A stretch of 64,000 nucleotides of DNA, from contig OZ244854.1 in assembly GCA_965220985.1 (NCBI GenBank), positions 4,092,001-4,156,000 on the forward strand. The letters are read 5' to 3'. The DNA is from JAPPHA01 sp965220985 (GTDB taxonomy: Bacteria; Pseudomonadota; Alphaproteobacteria; Rhodobacterales; Rhodobacteraceae). The notes below the pieces were generated by a model, which had not been told where the DNA came from, did not search any database, and saw only the letters and a list, made by a program, of their open reading frames with translations. The translations under genes and the position numbers were made by a program. Positions 17,200 through 25,168 of the stretch are shown here, piece by piece (within the stretch, counting starts at the first letter, position 1; every line of letters starts with the position of its first letter).

Positions 17200-17670
17200 T
17201 CATGGCTCTTCACGCTCCCGACGACGCGACCTGAAGAATTTTTCGAGCAGAGCTTGCGACTCCGCCGCGCCAATGCCTCCATAGACCTCGGGCCGATGAT
17301 GGCACTGGGGGTGGTTAAAGACCATCGCGCCGTGTTCGACTCCACCGGATTTCGGGTCATCCGCACCGAAATACAGCCGCGCGATGCGACTGAGCGCAAT
17401 CGCACCGGCACACATGGCGCAGGGTTCGAGGGTCACATACATGCTGGCCCCATCGAGCCGGGATGATCCAATCATTTGGCAAGCCTCGCGAATCGCGAGA
17501 ATCTCCGCGTGCGCGGTTGCGTCATCGAGCTCGCGGCTCCGATTGCCGGCACTTGCGAGAACCGCATTGTCGGGCCCGACGATCACCGCACCCACGGGGA
17601 CCTCGCCGCGTTCCGCCGCCGCGCGCGCTTCGACCATTGCAAGGTCCATATGGCTGTCAAACCCGGTCAT
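17200..17670 (-). CDS. tadA: tRNA-specific adenosine-34 deaminase
   Basis: A 156-residue cytidine-deaminase-fold enzyme that converts A34 to inosine in tRNA-Arg(ACG). The zinc and catalytic motif HAE is at residues 54-56, and LEPCAMCAGA supplies Cys84 and Cys87. GEVPVGAVIV, CAGAIALSRI and YFGADDPKSGG are TadA signatures. The ATG at 17670 was chosen because it precedes the conserved region; a GTG at 17697 would add nine residues. AGGAG lies 13 nt upstream of the ATG, a long spacer, so the start is not settled. Confidence 0.93.
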   Translation of the reverse strand: MTGFDSHMDLAMVEARAAAERGEVPVGAVIVGPDNAVLASAGNRSRELDDATAHAEILAIREACQMIGSSRLDGASMYVTLEPCAMCAGAIALSRIARLYFGADDPKSGGVEHGAMVFNHPQCHHRPEVYGGIGAAESQALLEKFFRSRRREREEP

Positions 17671-17839
17671 TGGCGTGATTGAACTCCTGCCGGGCACGGA
17701 TAGTCAGCTCCCGAGAAACTTTCGCGGAATGCTGAACTTGATCGTTTCGTTTGCAGGGTACGGGCGAAAAGTCGGACCACGGCAAGGACACGCAACAAGT
17801 GCGTGCGCAACCAAGCCGGGAAACGGGAAATGCACTGAA

Positions 17840-17900
17840 AAGGACGACTCTGCCATGGACGGCCGATTTGAACTGGCAAGGATTCCTTACCAGTTGCCGC
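17840..17900 (-). pseudogene. RhuM-family relic, copy A (short fragment)
   Basis: A minus-strand fragment reading ATGKESLPVQIGR, aligning with the ATIKDSLIVRIEG segment of the neighbouring RhuM relics. Little else of the gene is recognisable. It contains a 25-nt quasi-palindrome (17871-17895) with arms AACTGGCAAGGA and TCCTTACCAGTT, one mismatch, and a single central base. Alone it would not be callable; it is supported by the three related copies. Confidence 0.45.
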
Positions 17901-17942
17901 GGTAGTCGTGGCTTCGGCGGAATTCGGGCCGGCGCGGCGCGA

Positions 17943-17980
17943 CAATCTGGGTGACAGCCTTGCGTCAATCTGGGTTACAG
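17943..17980. repeat. Tandem 15-nt direct repeat
   Basis: CAATCTGGGTGACAG (17943-17957) recurs as CAATCTGGGTTACAG (17966-17980), one difference, with a 23-nt period. It lies between RhuM relic copies A and B. It could be a decayed transposon end with repeated transposase sites, but no transposase or partner end is visible. Confidence 0.5.
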
Positions 17981-18199
17981 TCCGGGCAAAAGACTGACGC
18001 GCCGAGACGAGCATCGTTTTGGCGGGTTCCCAGCATCGAATGCTTGAATGCTGCGGCATCGACGGACACGGTCGCATTCCGAATTCAGATGCTTCAGGGG
18101 CCGTCGAGTGGGGGCCCGGAGCTTGGCCAAATAAATAATGCGAGCGCAGGCTGATCCCAATGAGCAAGGAACCTGTCGCTTGGCTCGACTTCCATGGGT

Positions 18200-18566
18200 C
18201 AACTTGCAGTGTCTCGGCGGAATTCTCGCGATCGAACCGCTCGAGCAATTCGAAGACTCGATCTGCCGGCAACACTCCATCAATGCCGTCGTGTTTCCCT
18301 CGCCGCACAGGTCGCAACGCATCGAATCGAACTACTAAGGAATCCTTAGTAGTTGCCTCGGGCCCCAGATCACCGTCCGAGAACACATTCCGCAAATGCA
18401 TGAAAACATTCGCAATTGTCGTTCCGAAAACTGTCGCCATGACCTGTTGCGATAGCCATACCGCTTCCTTTTCGAGGTACAAATCGACTCGGACCTCGCC
18501 ATCGGATCTCTCGAAAACCTCGACTTCATTGCCGATTGTCGGTACCGATTTCGTGCCGTTCGTCAC
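18200..18566 (-). pseudogene. RhuM-family relic, copy B (intact N-terminal part)
   Basis: From a GTG at 18566 the minus strand encodes VTNGTKSVPTIGNEVEVF, then GEVRVDLYLEKEAVWLSQ, MATVFGTTIANVFMHLRNVF and ATTKDSLVVRFD. This matches the N-terminal domain of RhuM-family proteins (..VWLTQ.QMAELFGTT..NI..H..NIF.EGEL...AT.K..L.V). A weak continuation, KHDGIDGVLPADRV, parallels the family's KHYNLD.IIAVGYRV, after which the frame no longer matches. RhuM proteins occur in Salmonella SPI-3 and mobile islands; their function is unclear. The gene is truncated or frameshifted. A perfect 25-nt palindrome lies at 18330-18354. Confidence 0.65.
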
Positions 18567-18759
18567 ACAAACACCTCTGCAAGCAAATCGTTGCTCCCAC
18601 CCCGCAGATACACTGGCAAGACGTGTAGGTGTGCGAGCATCACGGCAAGAGAGTTGAAACCCGGCCGGCGCCGATTGTTTGGGGACACACGCACGATTGC
18701 CCGAGAGTTCCTTGCTATCGGCGACCGTGAACTGCTCCGACTTGCACGGCGGATCCACA

Positions 18760-19031
18760 CGAACGAATTAAGCAGGCACAAAGAACCGATGCATGCGTAG
18801 GGTGCACATGCCGAATGGCAAATTCGTGTGCTGGATGTGGGATTGATTCGGTGAACGACTGACATAATGGCGTCGAGGTCGGTGTGAATCTCATGGTGGC
18901 GTGACCGTCTCTTCCCTTCAATTCGAACTATTAAGGAATCCTTAATAGTTGCCTGAGATTCCAACTCCCAGCCTGTTGTTCCGTTGCGCAAATGCTTGCA
19001 AAAAATCGTGTTTTTCAAACAGGGTTGCCAT
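18760..19031 (-). pseudogene. RhuM-family relic, copy C (frameshifted)
   Basis: On the minus strand MATLFEKH (from 19031) shifts into NTIFCKHLRNG, then ATIKDSLIVRIEGKRRSRHHE and TDLDAIMSVVHRINPTSSTRI follow in one frame, parallel to the RhuM core K.SL.V...G.R.V.R....NLD.I..VGYRV....T.FRIWA. A further fragment in another frame, HEFAIRHVHPT, fits the FRIWAT region. At least two frameshifts separate these pieces. A perfect 25-nt palindrome lies at 18926-18950. Confidence 0.6.
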
Positions 19032-19333
19032 TTCTCGTCACGGAGGCTGTGCCATGTGACGCCGGGTTTTCGCCTGAAACCGCCCATCGCCGCCAAAACA
19101 CCACGGGCCCAGTTGTGCGACCCGGATCCGCCGTTGAAGTCCCGATGATCGTCGACCGACGGCCTCGATCGCCAAGTCTTCCTCAGGCCGGCCAGTTGTC
19201 GCTCACGCATCGTGAAACTGCGGATAAAATGGCCGCAGAGTGGGCATGTGGTCCATTGTCAAAATCGTACTCTGTGCTTCGTATCAATGCGGTGGAAAAC
19301 TGAATTGATGCACTCGAGACTGTCGTGCCTCAC

Positions 19334-19540
19334 TCAGCGGCGCGCCCGGCTCCGCAACTCGGATCGAACTGCGAAGGAAACTTTGGTAGCTGCTGCCATT
19401 ATCAACTCACTCCTTGCAATTGTATTACGCAAATCCACGAAAATGTCGTCAGTTGCTGCTCTCGTCGCGGTCACCGAATCTATCTGCGCAGGCCACAGCT
19501 TTTCCCGTTCGAGACGAGCATCGACAACCAGGTTTCCATC
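19334..19540 (-). pseudogene. RhuM-family relic, copy D (N-terminal fragment)
   Basis: Minus-strand DGNLVVDARLEREKLWPAQI, then FVDLRNTIARSELIMAAATK and VSFAVRSE, aligning with DG.VRVDLYLEKEAVWLSQ, HLRNVFSDGDL and ATTKDSLVVRF of copy B. The frame ends in a stop soon after. The palindrome region of this copy (19367-19391) has lost most of its pairing. It lies immediately downstream of the SnoaL-like operon. Confidence 0.5.
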
Positions 19541-19617
19541 CGAAAAACCCCAGGGCACGAATTCGACGCACGCGCAAAGTCATCGCGAATCTTCTGCAAG
19601 CTAGCCTGCTCACCAAG

Positions 19618-20679
19618 TCATGAGCGAGAGGTCCCCGTTCTCAGACCAGTTGTTTCGAGATCATACTTGTTCAGCCGTTCCGTTCTCTTCAGCACGTCCA
19701 GCCCCTGCATGTTCAGGTAGTGCAAGAGGTCGATGAAAATCCAGTTCTCGACCAATTGATCATTCTCGGCGCGATACATGTCGACCACGCGCATGTCGGC
19801 TGGCGCTGCGCCCGCTGTCATTCCGAGATACCCGCCCATGTTCTGCATCGTCAAATTGGCCCAACCGAAGAAGCCGCCGTAATTTCCTTCGGCCAGACGA
19901 CAAAGATGCCCGTTGAACCTTCGCGTGCCACCAAACGCTTGAGCAAACGGCTGGCAGTGCTGCTGAATGTATCGGCGGCTCGTGTAGGTTGCGCCGATCC
20001 CTGTCGGGCCCCACCAAACCATGTCTTCGCTCCAGTTTCTGCTGAGCTCCTCGACCTCGTCCTCAAAGCTGCACCCTTCCGGGCGCGAGTTAATCTCGCC
20101 CAGCATCGAGTTGATGCGTGCAAGGGTCTGCACTCCGAGTTCCTTGGGCTGAGGATCGAAAAGCAGCCCGTCCTGGGTTGCGGGGCCGGGATGCACAAGG
20201 TGCGCGCCAGTCGCCGGGGCAAGCGGGTACTGCCCGGCCTGGTTCATCACCGACAGGATGTCGATGAACATTGCAGTTTCCGTGATCCTGCCGTTTTCCA
20301 CCTTGTTGAACTCGGCATATGGCAACATCGCGATGCGTTGGGTCGGGCGGATTCCCAGCCAAGGTTGGTCGAACAACCCCATCAGATGACCCATGGAGGT
20401 CACCCAGACGGATCGAAAATCGTCGATTTCGTTGAGTCCGGCAATGAAAATTTGCGGCCGGCGTTGAAGACGCGACAGTGATGACCTCAGAGGAGCCCAA
20501 AAGGTCTTGGCGACAGCTTGCGGCCCCGTCAATTCATTGAACGGATGCATTCCGCGCCAGAGCAGGTCAGGCGATGCAAACCGGTCAACGACACCGCCAA
20601 TTTCGCTGACGTCAGCCCCCGACAGTGCGTCATGGAAAGCCCTGACATGTGTCTTTTCCGCTTGAAAGTCCAAACTCAC
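19618..20679 (-). CDS. Tandem SnoaL/NTF2-like protein A
   Basis: A 353-residue protein with two SnoaL-like (NTF2 fold, ester-cyclase type) halves. The first half, about residues 10-150, includes RFASPDLLWRGMHPFNELTG and ENGRITETAMFIDIL. The second, about 200-340, includes NWSEDMVWWGPTGIGATYT and NDQLVENWIFIDLLHYLNMQG. The D..ENW.FIDLL type ending is typical of SnoaL-like domains, which act as cyclases, isomerases or hydrolases on small molecules. The GTG at 20679 overlaps the preceding stop (GTGA) after GGAGGA. It is co-transcribed with protein B. Substrate unknown. Confidence 0.78.
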   Translation of the reverse strand: MSLDFQAEKTHVRAFHDALSGADVSEIGGVVDRFASPDLLWRGMHPFNELTGPQAVAKTFWAPLRSSLSRLQRRPQIFIAGLNEIDDFRSVWVTSMGHLMGLFDQPWLGIRPTQRIAMLPYAEFNKVENGRITETAMFIDILSVMNQAGQYPLAPATGAHLVHPGPATQDGLLFDPQPKELGVQTLARINSMLGEINSRPEGCSFEDEVEELSRNWSEDMVWWGPTGIGATYTSRRYIQQHCQPFAQAFGGTRRFNGHLCRLAEGNYGGFFGWANLTMQNMGGYLGMTAGAAPADMRVVDMYRAENDQLVENWIFIDLLHYLNMQGLDVLKRTERLNKYDLETTGLRTGTSRS

Positions 20680-21839
20680 TCCTCCCCGGGCAATACGGCC
20701 GAGTCTCGATCTGCCATCTGGGCGAGCTTGATCTGCATCAGCGCGGACATCTCGTCGTAGTTCGTCCATTCTTCGACGACTCTGCCGTTCTTGACATGCA
20801 AATGTGTCATTCCCATGATCTGGATCCGCTTGCCTGTTGGCTTGCCCAAACGGTGCAGAATTCCCCAGCCGAGATGATGGCCTTCCATGAGCCAACGCAC
20901 AGCGACTTTCGTGCCGCCCTCATCGCTTTCGATGGAGCAAATGTGCTGGGGCATGAACGCAGCGTCAGGGAAACAGGCATACAGGCCAATGAGTTGATGC
21001 GTGACGGCCGCCGGCCCGACAAGCTCTTTCATTAGCGGCCCGTGGTACAGGACATTCTTTGCGTAGACATCGCGAATGCGACCAAACATTCGTCGGTTCT
21101 GAACTTCGTGCATCCACTTCAGGACATCTCGCTCCATGTCAGTTGTGGCTATCGAGGTGTCAGGCTCGGATTCGGGCGGGTACTGACCAATGAGGCGAAA
21201 GTTTTCGCCGACATCGATCGAAAGCAGCCCCTTTTTGAAGAACGTCACCGCTAGGTCCTCGGAGATCTGGTGCGGATCAAGCCCGAGTTGCAAGGTAGGT
21301 GCCATGGAGTCCCGCACAAGCCATTCGCGATGGATCCTGTTCCTGAATATCTGACAGTCTGCGACCGTACGCGACGAGAACGTGCGCCCCGTGGGCGTGC
21401 CCAACTCGCCAAACTGCGTATGCCGCCCTGAGGTGGTAACCAGATGCGAGGTGTAAAAACCGTCTTTGTCGTTGCCGGTCCAGATCACGTGGGTTGCCAT
21501 TCCCCGTTTCTCAGGCATGGCGAAAAGTGTCTTGATCGTGTTTTGGACCACTTCTTCGCGGTTATGGATCGTGCCAACCGGCGTGTAGACGACGCAGTTG
21601 TGGGTGTAGTGCGTGTAAATCAGGCCAACATCACGCTCGTCCCAAATCCTGTGGGTGCAGCGAACGATGTAATCCACGATGTCCGTGTAATCAGCGTCAA
21701 AACCGTCAAGCGATTGCCGCCGCTCTGAGCTTGGTGGCAGAATCTCGGTCAAGTCCCGGCGCTCAGGCTGAGTGTCCGGTCTGATGAAGTCTGCACGAAC
21801 TTCGTCTCTGTCTTCGGCTTTCTTGCTCTTGTCAGGCAC
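20676..21839 (-). CDS. Tandem SnoaL/NTF2-like protein B
   Basis: A 387-residue two-domain NTF2/SnoaL-like protein, first gene of the minus-strand operon opposite the LacI regulator. It shares a string of motifs with protein C (27809-28783): IVDYIVRCTHRIWDERDVGL, HVIWTGNDKDGFYTSH, REWLVRDSM followed by LGLDPHQISEDLA, and in the second half CFPDAAFMPQHICSIES, VAVRWLMEGHHLGWG and EWTNYDEMSALMQ. The two are clear paralogues with the same domain order. No signal peptide is seen, so it is cytoplasmic. About 45 polar N-terminal residues precede the first domain. Likely acts on a compound imported by the adjacent ABC system. Confidence 0.78.
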   Translation of the reverse strand: MPDKSKKAEDRDEVRADFIRPDTQPERRDLTEILPPSSERRQSLDGFDADYTDIVDYIVRCTHRIWDERDVGLIYTHYTHNCVVYTPVGTIHNREEVVQNTIKTLFAMPEKRGMATHVIWTGNDKDGFYTSHLVTTSGRHTQFGELGTPTGRTFSSRTVADCQIFRNRIHREWLVRDSMAPTLQLGLDPHQISEDLAVTFFKKGLLSIDVGENFRLIGQYPPESEPDTSIATTDMERDVLKWMHEVQNRRMFGRIRDVYAKNVLYHGPLMKELVGPAAVTHQLIGLYACFPDAAFMPQHICSIESDEGGTKVAVRWLMEGHHLGWGILHRLGKPTGKRIQIMGMTHLHVKNGRVVEEWTNYDEMSALMQIKLAQMADRDSAVLPGEE

Positions 21840-21870
21840 GGCGAGCGCTCCTTTTTGAGTTCGATTGCAC

Positions 21871-21922
21871 TTTGCATGCGAATGCCATATTTTTCAATTG
21901 AGTGCATCGGTTTGTGCACAAA
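21871..21922. promoter_or_regulatory. Candidate operator region between SnoaL operon and LacI gene
   Basis: The divergent intergenic region 21840-22172 is AT-rich here. It contains TTTGCATGC (21871-21879), whose complement GCATGCAAA recurs at 27721-27729 before SnoaL-like protein C, and a perfect palindrome TTTGTGCACAAA (21911-21922). Either could bind the adjacent LacI-family regulator. No classic CG-centred LacI operator is evident. Pattern evidence only. Confidence 0.3.
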
Positions 21923-22172
21923 GAAGACGAAATAGTTGCAAAAGAGGCATATCTCACCGGCGTCGCGCAAGCGCCATCGACGGCAACTTGGCGGGTGTCG
22001 AGATTCCCGAAGTGGACTGCGTGTCGAAAACACTGTGTCATGGAGTTTCGGAAGCCGTCCTCGTGGCCTCGACACTTTCGAAGTGGCAGTCGGAGGTGTG
22101 AGGTTTGTCTCTGTTTCGCATTCATGCAGATGAACAATGTTTCTGCATCAGGAGGCCAGAGCAAGTTCAAGG

Positions 22173-23174
22173 ATGGGTAAAGTCACAGCAGCAGATGTCG
22201 CTGAATTGGCCGGCGTGAGCCGCTCGGCGGTTAGCCGTGTCTTCACGCCAGGGGCTTCGGCCAGTCGTGATACGGTAGCTCGAGTTCGCAAGGCGGCGAA
22301 CGAACTGGGTTATCGGCACCTCGGTTCGCGAAAACGCCCCTCGGAACAGTCCTGCATTGGCCTGGTCGTCAGCAACGTCGAAAACCCATTCTATGCGCAG
22401 GCCACCAAGTGCCTGTCCATGGCGTTGCAGGCCAAGGGGTATGACACGCTGCTCCTGGTCGAAATGGAGACAGTCGGAACTGCAGATGCCATCATCGCGC
22501 GATGTCTTGATCAGGGCGTTGATGGGCTCCTGGTCTCAAGCGTTGCGACGATCTCAGAACTTGCGGTTCAGTGCGAAGGGGTTGGAATACCTTCCGTATT
22601 CTTCAACCGACTTCCCGATGATGACAATTCGAATTGCGTGACATCCGACAACTATGCCGGTGGGCGAAAGGTCGGTGACCACCTGATCAAGTCGGGTCAC
22701 AAAAAAATTGCTCACCTCGCGGGATGGCAGTTTGCGTCAACACAGCGAGATCGCGAAGCCGGCTTCGTGGCCGCATTGAGCAATGCGGGGATGTCCCTTC
22801 ATTCAAGAGCTGTTGGAAACTTCGATTACCAGGAGGCACAAGATGCCGCACGTCAGCTGTTTTCAACCAGTGACCGCCCAGACGCCGTTTTCGTGTCCAA
22901 CGACCACATGGCCTTTGCCTGCATGGACGTGCTTCGGTTCGAGCTTGGTCTGTCAGTCCCGGACGATGTCTCCGTGGTCGGGTTTGACAATGTTCCGCTG
23001 GCCTCCTGGCCGTCTTACAACCTGACAACGGTAACCCAGCCAATCGATCAAATGGCAGAACACGCAATTTCGCTGATCGTCGACCAGATCGAGATCAAGG
23101 CCACATCTCGTCAGCGCATCGCCGTCGCTGGTGACTTTGTGGTGCGCGGTTCTACCAGGGACCGCACGTCATAG
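22173..23174 (+). CDS. LacI-family transcriptional regulator
   Basis: A 333-residue LacI/GalR regulator. The N-terminal helix-turn-helix reads VTAADVAELAGVSRSAVSRV, followed by the hinge helix region TVARVRKAANELGYR. The periplasmic-binding-protein-like effector domain starts IGLVVSNVENPFYAQ and includes DAVFVSNDHMAFACMDVLR and VVGFDNVPLASWPSYNLTTV. The ATG at 22173 starts where family conservation starts, directly after AAGG; an ATG 36 nt upstream is less likely. It lies divergent to the SnoaL operon and convergent to the ABC operon, so it probably controls both plus protein C. The effector is probably the imported compound or a product. Confidence 0.92.
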   Translation: MGKVTAADVAELAGVSRSAVSRVFTPGASASRDTVARVRKAANELGYRHLGSRKRPSEQSCIGLVVSNVENPFYAQATKCLSMALQAKGYDTLLLVEMETVGTADAIIARCLDQGVDGLLVSSVATISELAVQCEGVGIPSVFFNRLPDDDNSNCVTSDNYAGGRKVGDHLIKSGHKKIAHLAGWQFASTQRDREAGFVAALSNAGMSLHSRAVGNFDYQEAQDAARQLFSTSDRPDAVFVSNDHMAFACMDVLRFELGLSVPDDVSVVGFDNVPLASWPSYNLTTVTQPIDQMAEHAISLIVDQIEIKATSRQRIAVAGDFVVRGSTRDRTS

Positions 23175-23211
23175 CTGGTCGAATTGCCCGTGCATCAGTG
23201 TCGGGCTCGAG

Positions 23212-24261
23212 TCAGTCGATCCGCTCGCCTGTATCTCCGTGGAAAAGGTGACAGATTCTCGCGGGCACGTCAGCGCCCACCTTGTCACCGATTTCGGCGC
23301 GGTAATCCTTGTCGGTCTTGACCGAGACCAGTGAGTCGCCGATGCGCCACGTGATCATGGACGACTCGCCCAGAAGTTCTATCGAGTAGACTGCTCCGGA
23401 GATTTGTCCACCTTTTGGCGTAATGCTCGCGTCCTCAGCACGGAAGCCCAGAGTGACGTTGCCGCTATGGTCTGCGGGCAAACCCTCGATACGCACGCCG
23501 TAGCCCTCAAACACGCCGTTCGCCAGCATGCCGTTGACAAGATTCATTGCAGGTGAACCGATAAAACCTGCCACGAACGTGTTGGATGGCCGATTGTAGA
23601 TGTCGGTGGGCGCCCCGACCTGCTGAATCTTGCCCTCGTTCATCACCACAACTCGATCTGCAAGCGTCATGGCCTCGATCTGGTCGTGGGTCACGTAAAC
23701 GGTCGTTGTCTGGAGTCGTGACTGCAGGTTCTTGATTTGGGCACGCGTGCTGACACGCAGCTTGGCGTCAAGGTTCGACAGCGGTTCGTCCATCAAAAAG
23801 ACCGTTGGCTTTCGCACAATCGCCCGCCCAAGCGCCACCCGCTGACGTTGCCCCCCCGAGAGCGCGGCCGGGCGGCGCTCGAGGAAGTCGTTCAGTTCGA
23901 CCATGTTGACCGCTTTCATGACCATGTCGTGATGCTGATCCTTTGGAACGCGCCGAACGCGCAACGGGAAACGAATATTCTCGTAGACTGTCAGGTTCGG
24001 GTACAGACCGTAGGACTGAAACACCATCGACACATCCCGGTCTTTCGGTTCCAAGTTGTTCACCATCTTGTCGCCAAGCCAGATTTCGCCGTCCGTCACC
24101 TTGTCAAGTCCGGCAATCATTCGCATGGTCGTCGATTTTCCGCATCCCGAGGGTCCCAAGAGCACAAGGAACTCCTTGTCGGCGATGTCCAGATTGAAGT
24201 TGTCGACGCCGACGAATGACCCCCAGCGCTTGCTGACGTTTTTGAGCGTGAGGCGAGCCAT
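23212..24261 (-). CDS. ABC sugar-type importer, ATP-binding protein
   Basis: A 349-residue MalK/UgpC-type ATPase. It shows Walker A GPSGCGKST (36-44), Q-loop VFQSYGLYPNLTVYEN, signature LSGGQRQRVALGRAI, Walker B VFLMDEPLSNLD and switch histidine VTHDQIEAMT, then a C-terminal TOBE/OB region from about 240. The ATG at 24261 is where conservation starts; the frame is open 38 codons further. It is the last gene of the solute-binding protein-permease-permease-ATPase operon, 7 nt after the second permease. Likely powers uptake of a carbohydrate-like solute. Confidence 0.94.
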   Translation of the reverse strand: MARLTLKNVSKRWGSFVGVDNFNLDIADKEFLVLLGPSGCGKSTTMRMIAGLDKVTDGEIWLGDKMVNNLEPKDRDVSMVFQSYGLYPNLTVYENIRFPLRVRRVPKDQHHDMVMKAVNMVELNDFLERRPAALSGGQRQRVALGRAIVRKPTVFLMDEPLSNLDAKLRVSTRAQIKNLQSRLQTTTVYVTHDQIEAMTLADRVVVMNEGKIQQVGAPTDIYNRPSNTFVAGFIGSPAMNLVNGMLANGVFEGYGVRIEGLPADHSGNVTLGFRAEDASITPKGGQISGAVYSIELLGESSMITWRIGDSLVSVKTDKDYRAEIGDKVGADVPARICHLFHGDTGERID

Positions 24262-24268
24262 TGCCGTC

Positions 24269-25150
24269 TTACCCTTTGACTGCACCGGCCGTGAGACCGC
24301 TGACAATGTTGCGTTGGAAGAAGAGCACCAAAATGAAAACCGGAACCACTGAAGATACCACGGCAGCAACCGCAAACATCACCTTGCCTTGCTCATACGT
24401 GCTGCCCAGAAAGCTCGCGATCTTTGGTATCATTGTCTGGTTTTCGGCGCTGAGAAGCATCGACGTGATCGCGAAATCGTTGTAGCCGAGCAAGAAACTG
24501 AAGAGACCGGTCGTAATCACCCCCGGCCACATCACCGGGATGACGGCCAGACGAAACGCCTGGAACCGGTTGCACCCGTCAACAAGAGCGCTTTCGTCAA
24601 TGTCTCTCGGGATCGTCTTGAAAAAGCTGTGCAGCATCCACAGAGTGAATGGCTGGTTCATCGCGATCATCACGATGATCGTCGTTGGTAGAATGCCCCA
24701 GATGTTCAACTGAAAAAACGGCAGCAGATAACCCGAAACCAGCGTTATGTGAGGCATTGCACGGAACACCAGCGCGGCCATCAGGATCCAGAACGCGTAA
24801 CGGAAGCCTGACCTGGCCAGTGCATAACCGCCTAGTGTCCCGATCGTCAGCGAGATCGTTGTTACAAAAAAACAGACGATTGAAGTGTTTATAACGGACT
24901 TCCAGAATTCTTCCTCGATCCACGCGCCGCGGTACCCGTCGAGCGTGAAGGCGCTGCCGCCCGTGATTCGCTGCGTGGTCGGACCCGTGACAGCATTCAT
25001 CCAATCGGTACGTGAAAAGAAATCGGTCTCCGCCTTGAACGAACCCCAGGCAGTCCACAGGAACGGAAATGCGGCAATGAACACCCACAAGGCGACAAAC
25101 GCGAATGCCAGGACTGCGACGAAAATAGCGGAATTGTTCGAATCATTCAC
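24269..25150 (-). CDS. ABC sugar-type importer, permease (MalG-like)
   Basis: A 293-residue inner-membrane permease with about six helices. The EAA loop that docks the ATPase appears as DIDESALVDGCNRFQAFRLAV near residues 185-206. The periplasmic region after helix 1 and the C-terminal QRNIVSGLTAGAVKG ending are typical of MalG/UgpE family proteins. Alanines of the usual EAA core are partly replaced (ESALVDGC). It lies 18 nt after the first permease. Confidence 0.92.
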   Translation of the reverse strand: MNDSNNSAIFVAVLAFAFVALWVFIAAFPFLWTAWGSFKAETDFFSRTDWMNAVTGPTTQRITGGSAFTLDGYRGAWIEEEFWKSVINTSIVCFFVTTISLTIGTLGGYALARSGFRYAFWILMAALVFRAMPHITLVSGYLLPFFQLNIWGILPTTIIVMIAMNQPFTLWMLHSFFKTIPRDIDESALVDGCNRFQAFRLAVIPVMWPGVITTGLFSFLLGYNDFAITSMLLSAENQTMIPKIASFLGSTYEQGKVMFAVAAVVSSVVPVFILVLFFQRNIVSGLTAGAVKG

Positions 25151-25168
25151 TTTCCCGCTCCCTCGAGT

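Noticed and set aside
17667..18758. A 363-codon minus-strand frame as one gene
   Set aside because: Only residues about 65-145 and a short segment near 280 look like RhuM; the rest is unrelated to any protein, so it is treated as relic copies B and A joined by chance.
22137..22172. Earlier ATG for the LacI regulator
   Set aside because: It has no upstream ribosome site and adds residues outside the conserved helix-turn-helix start.
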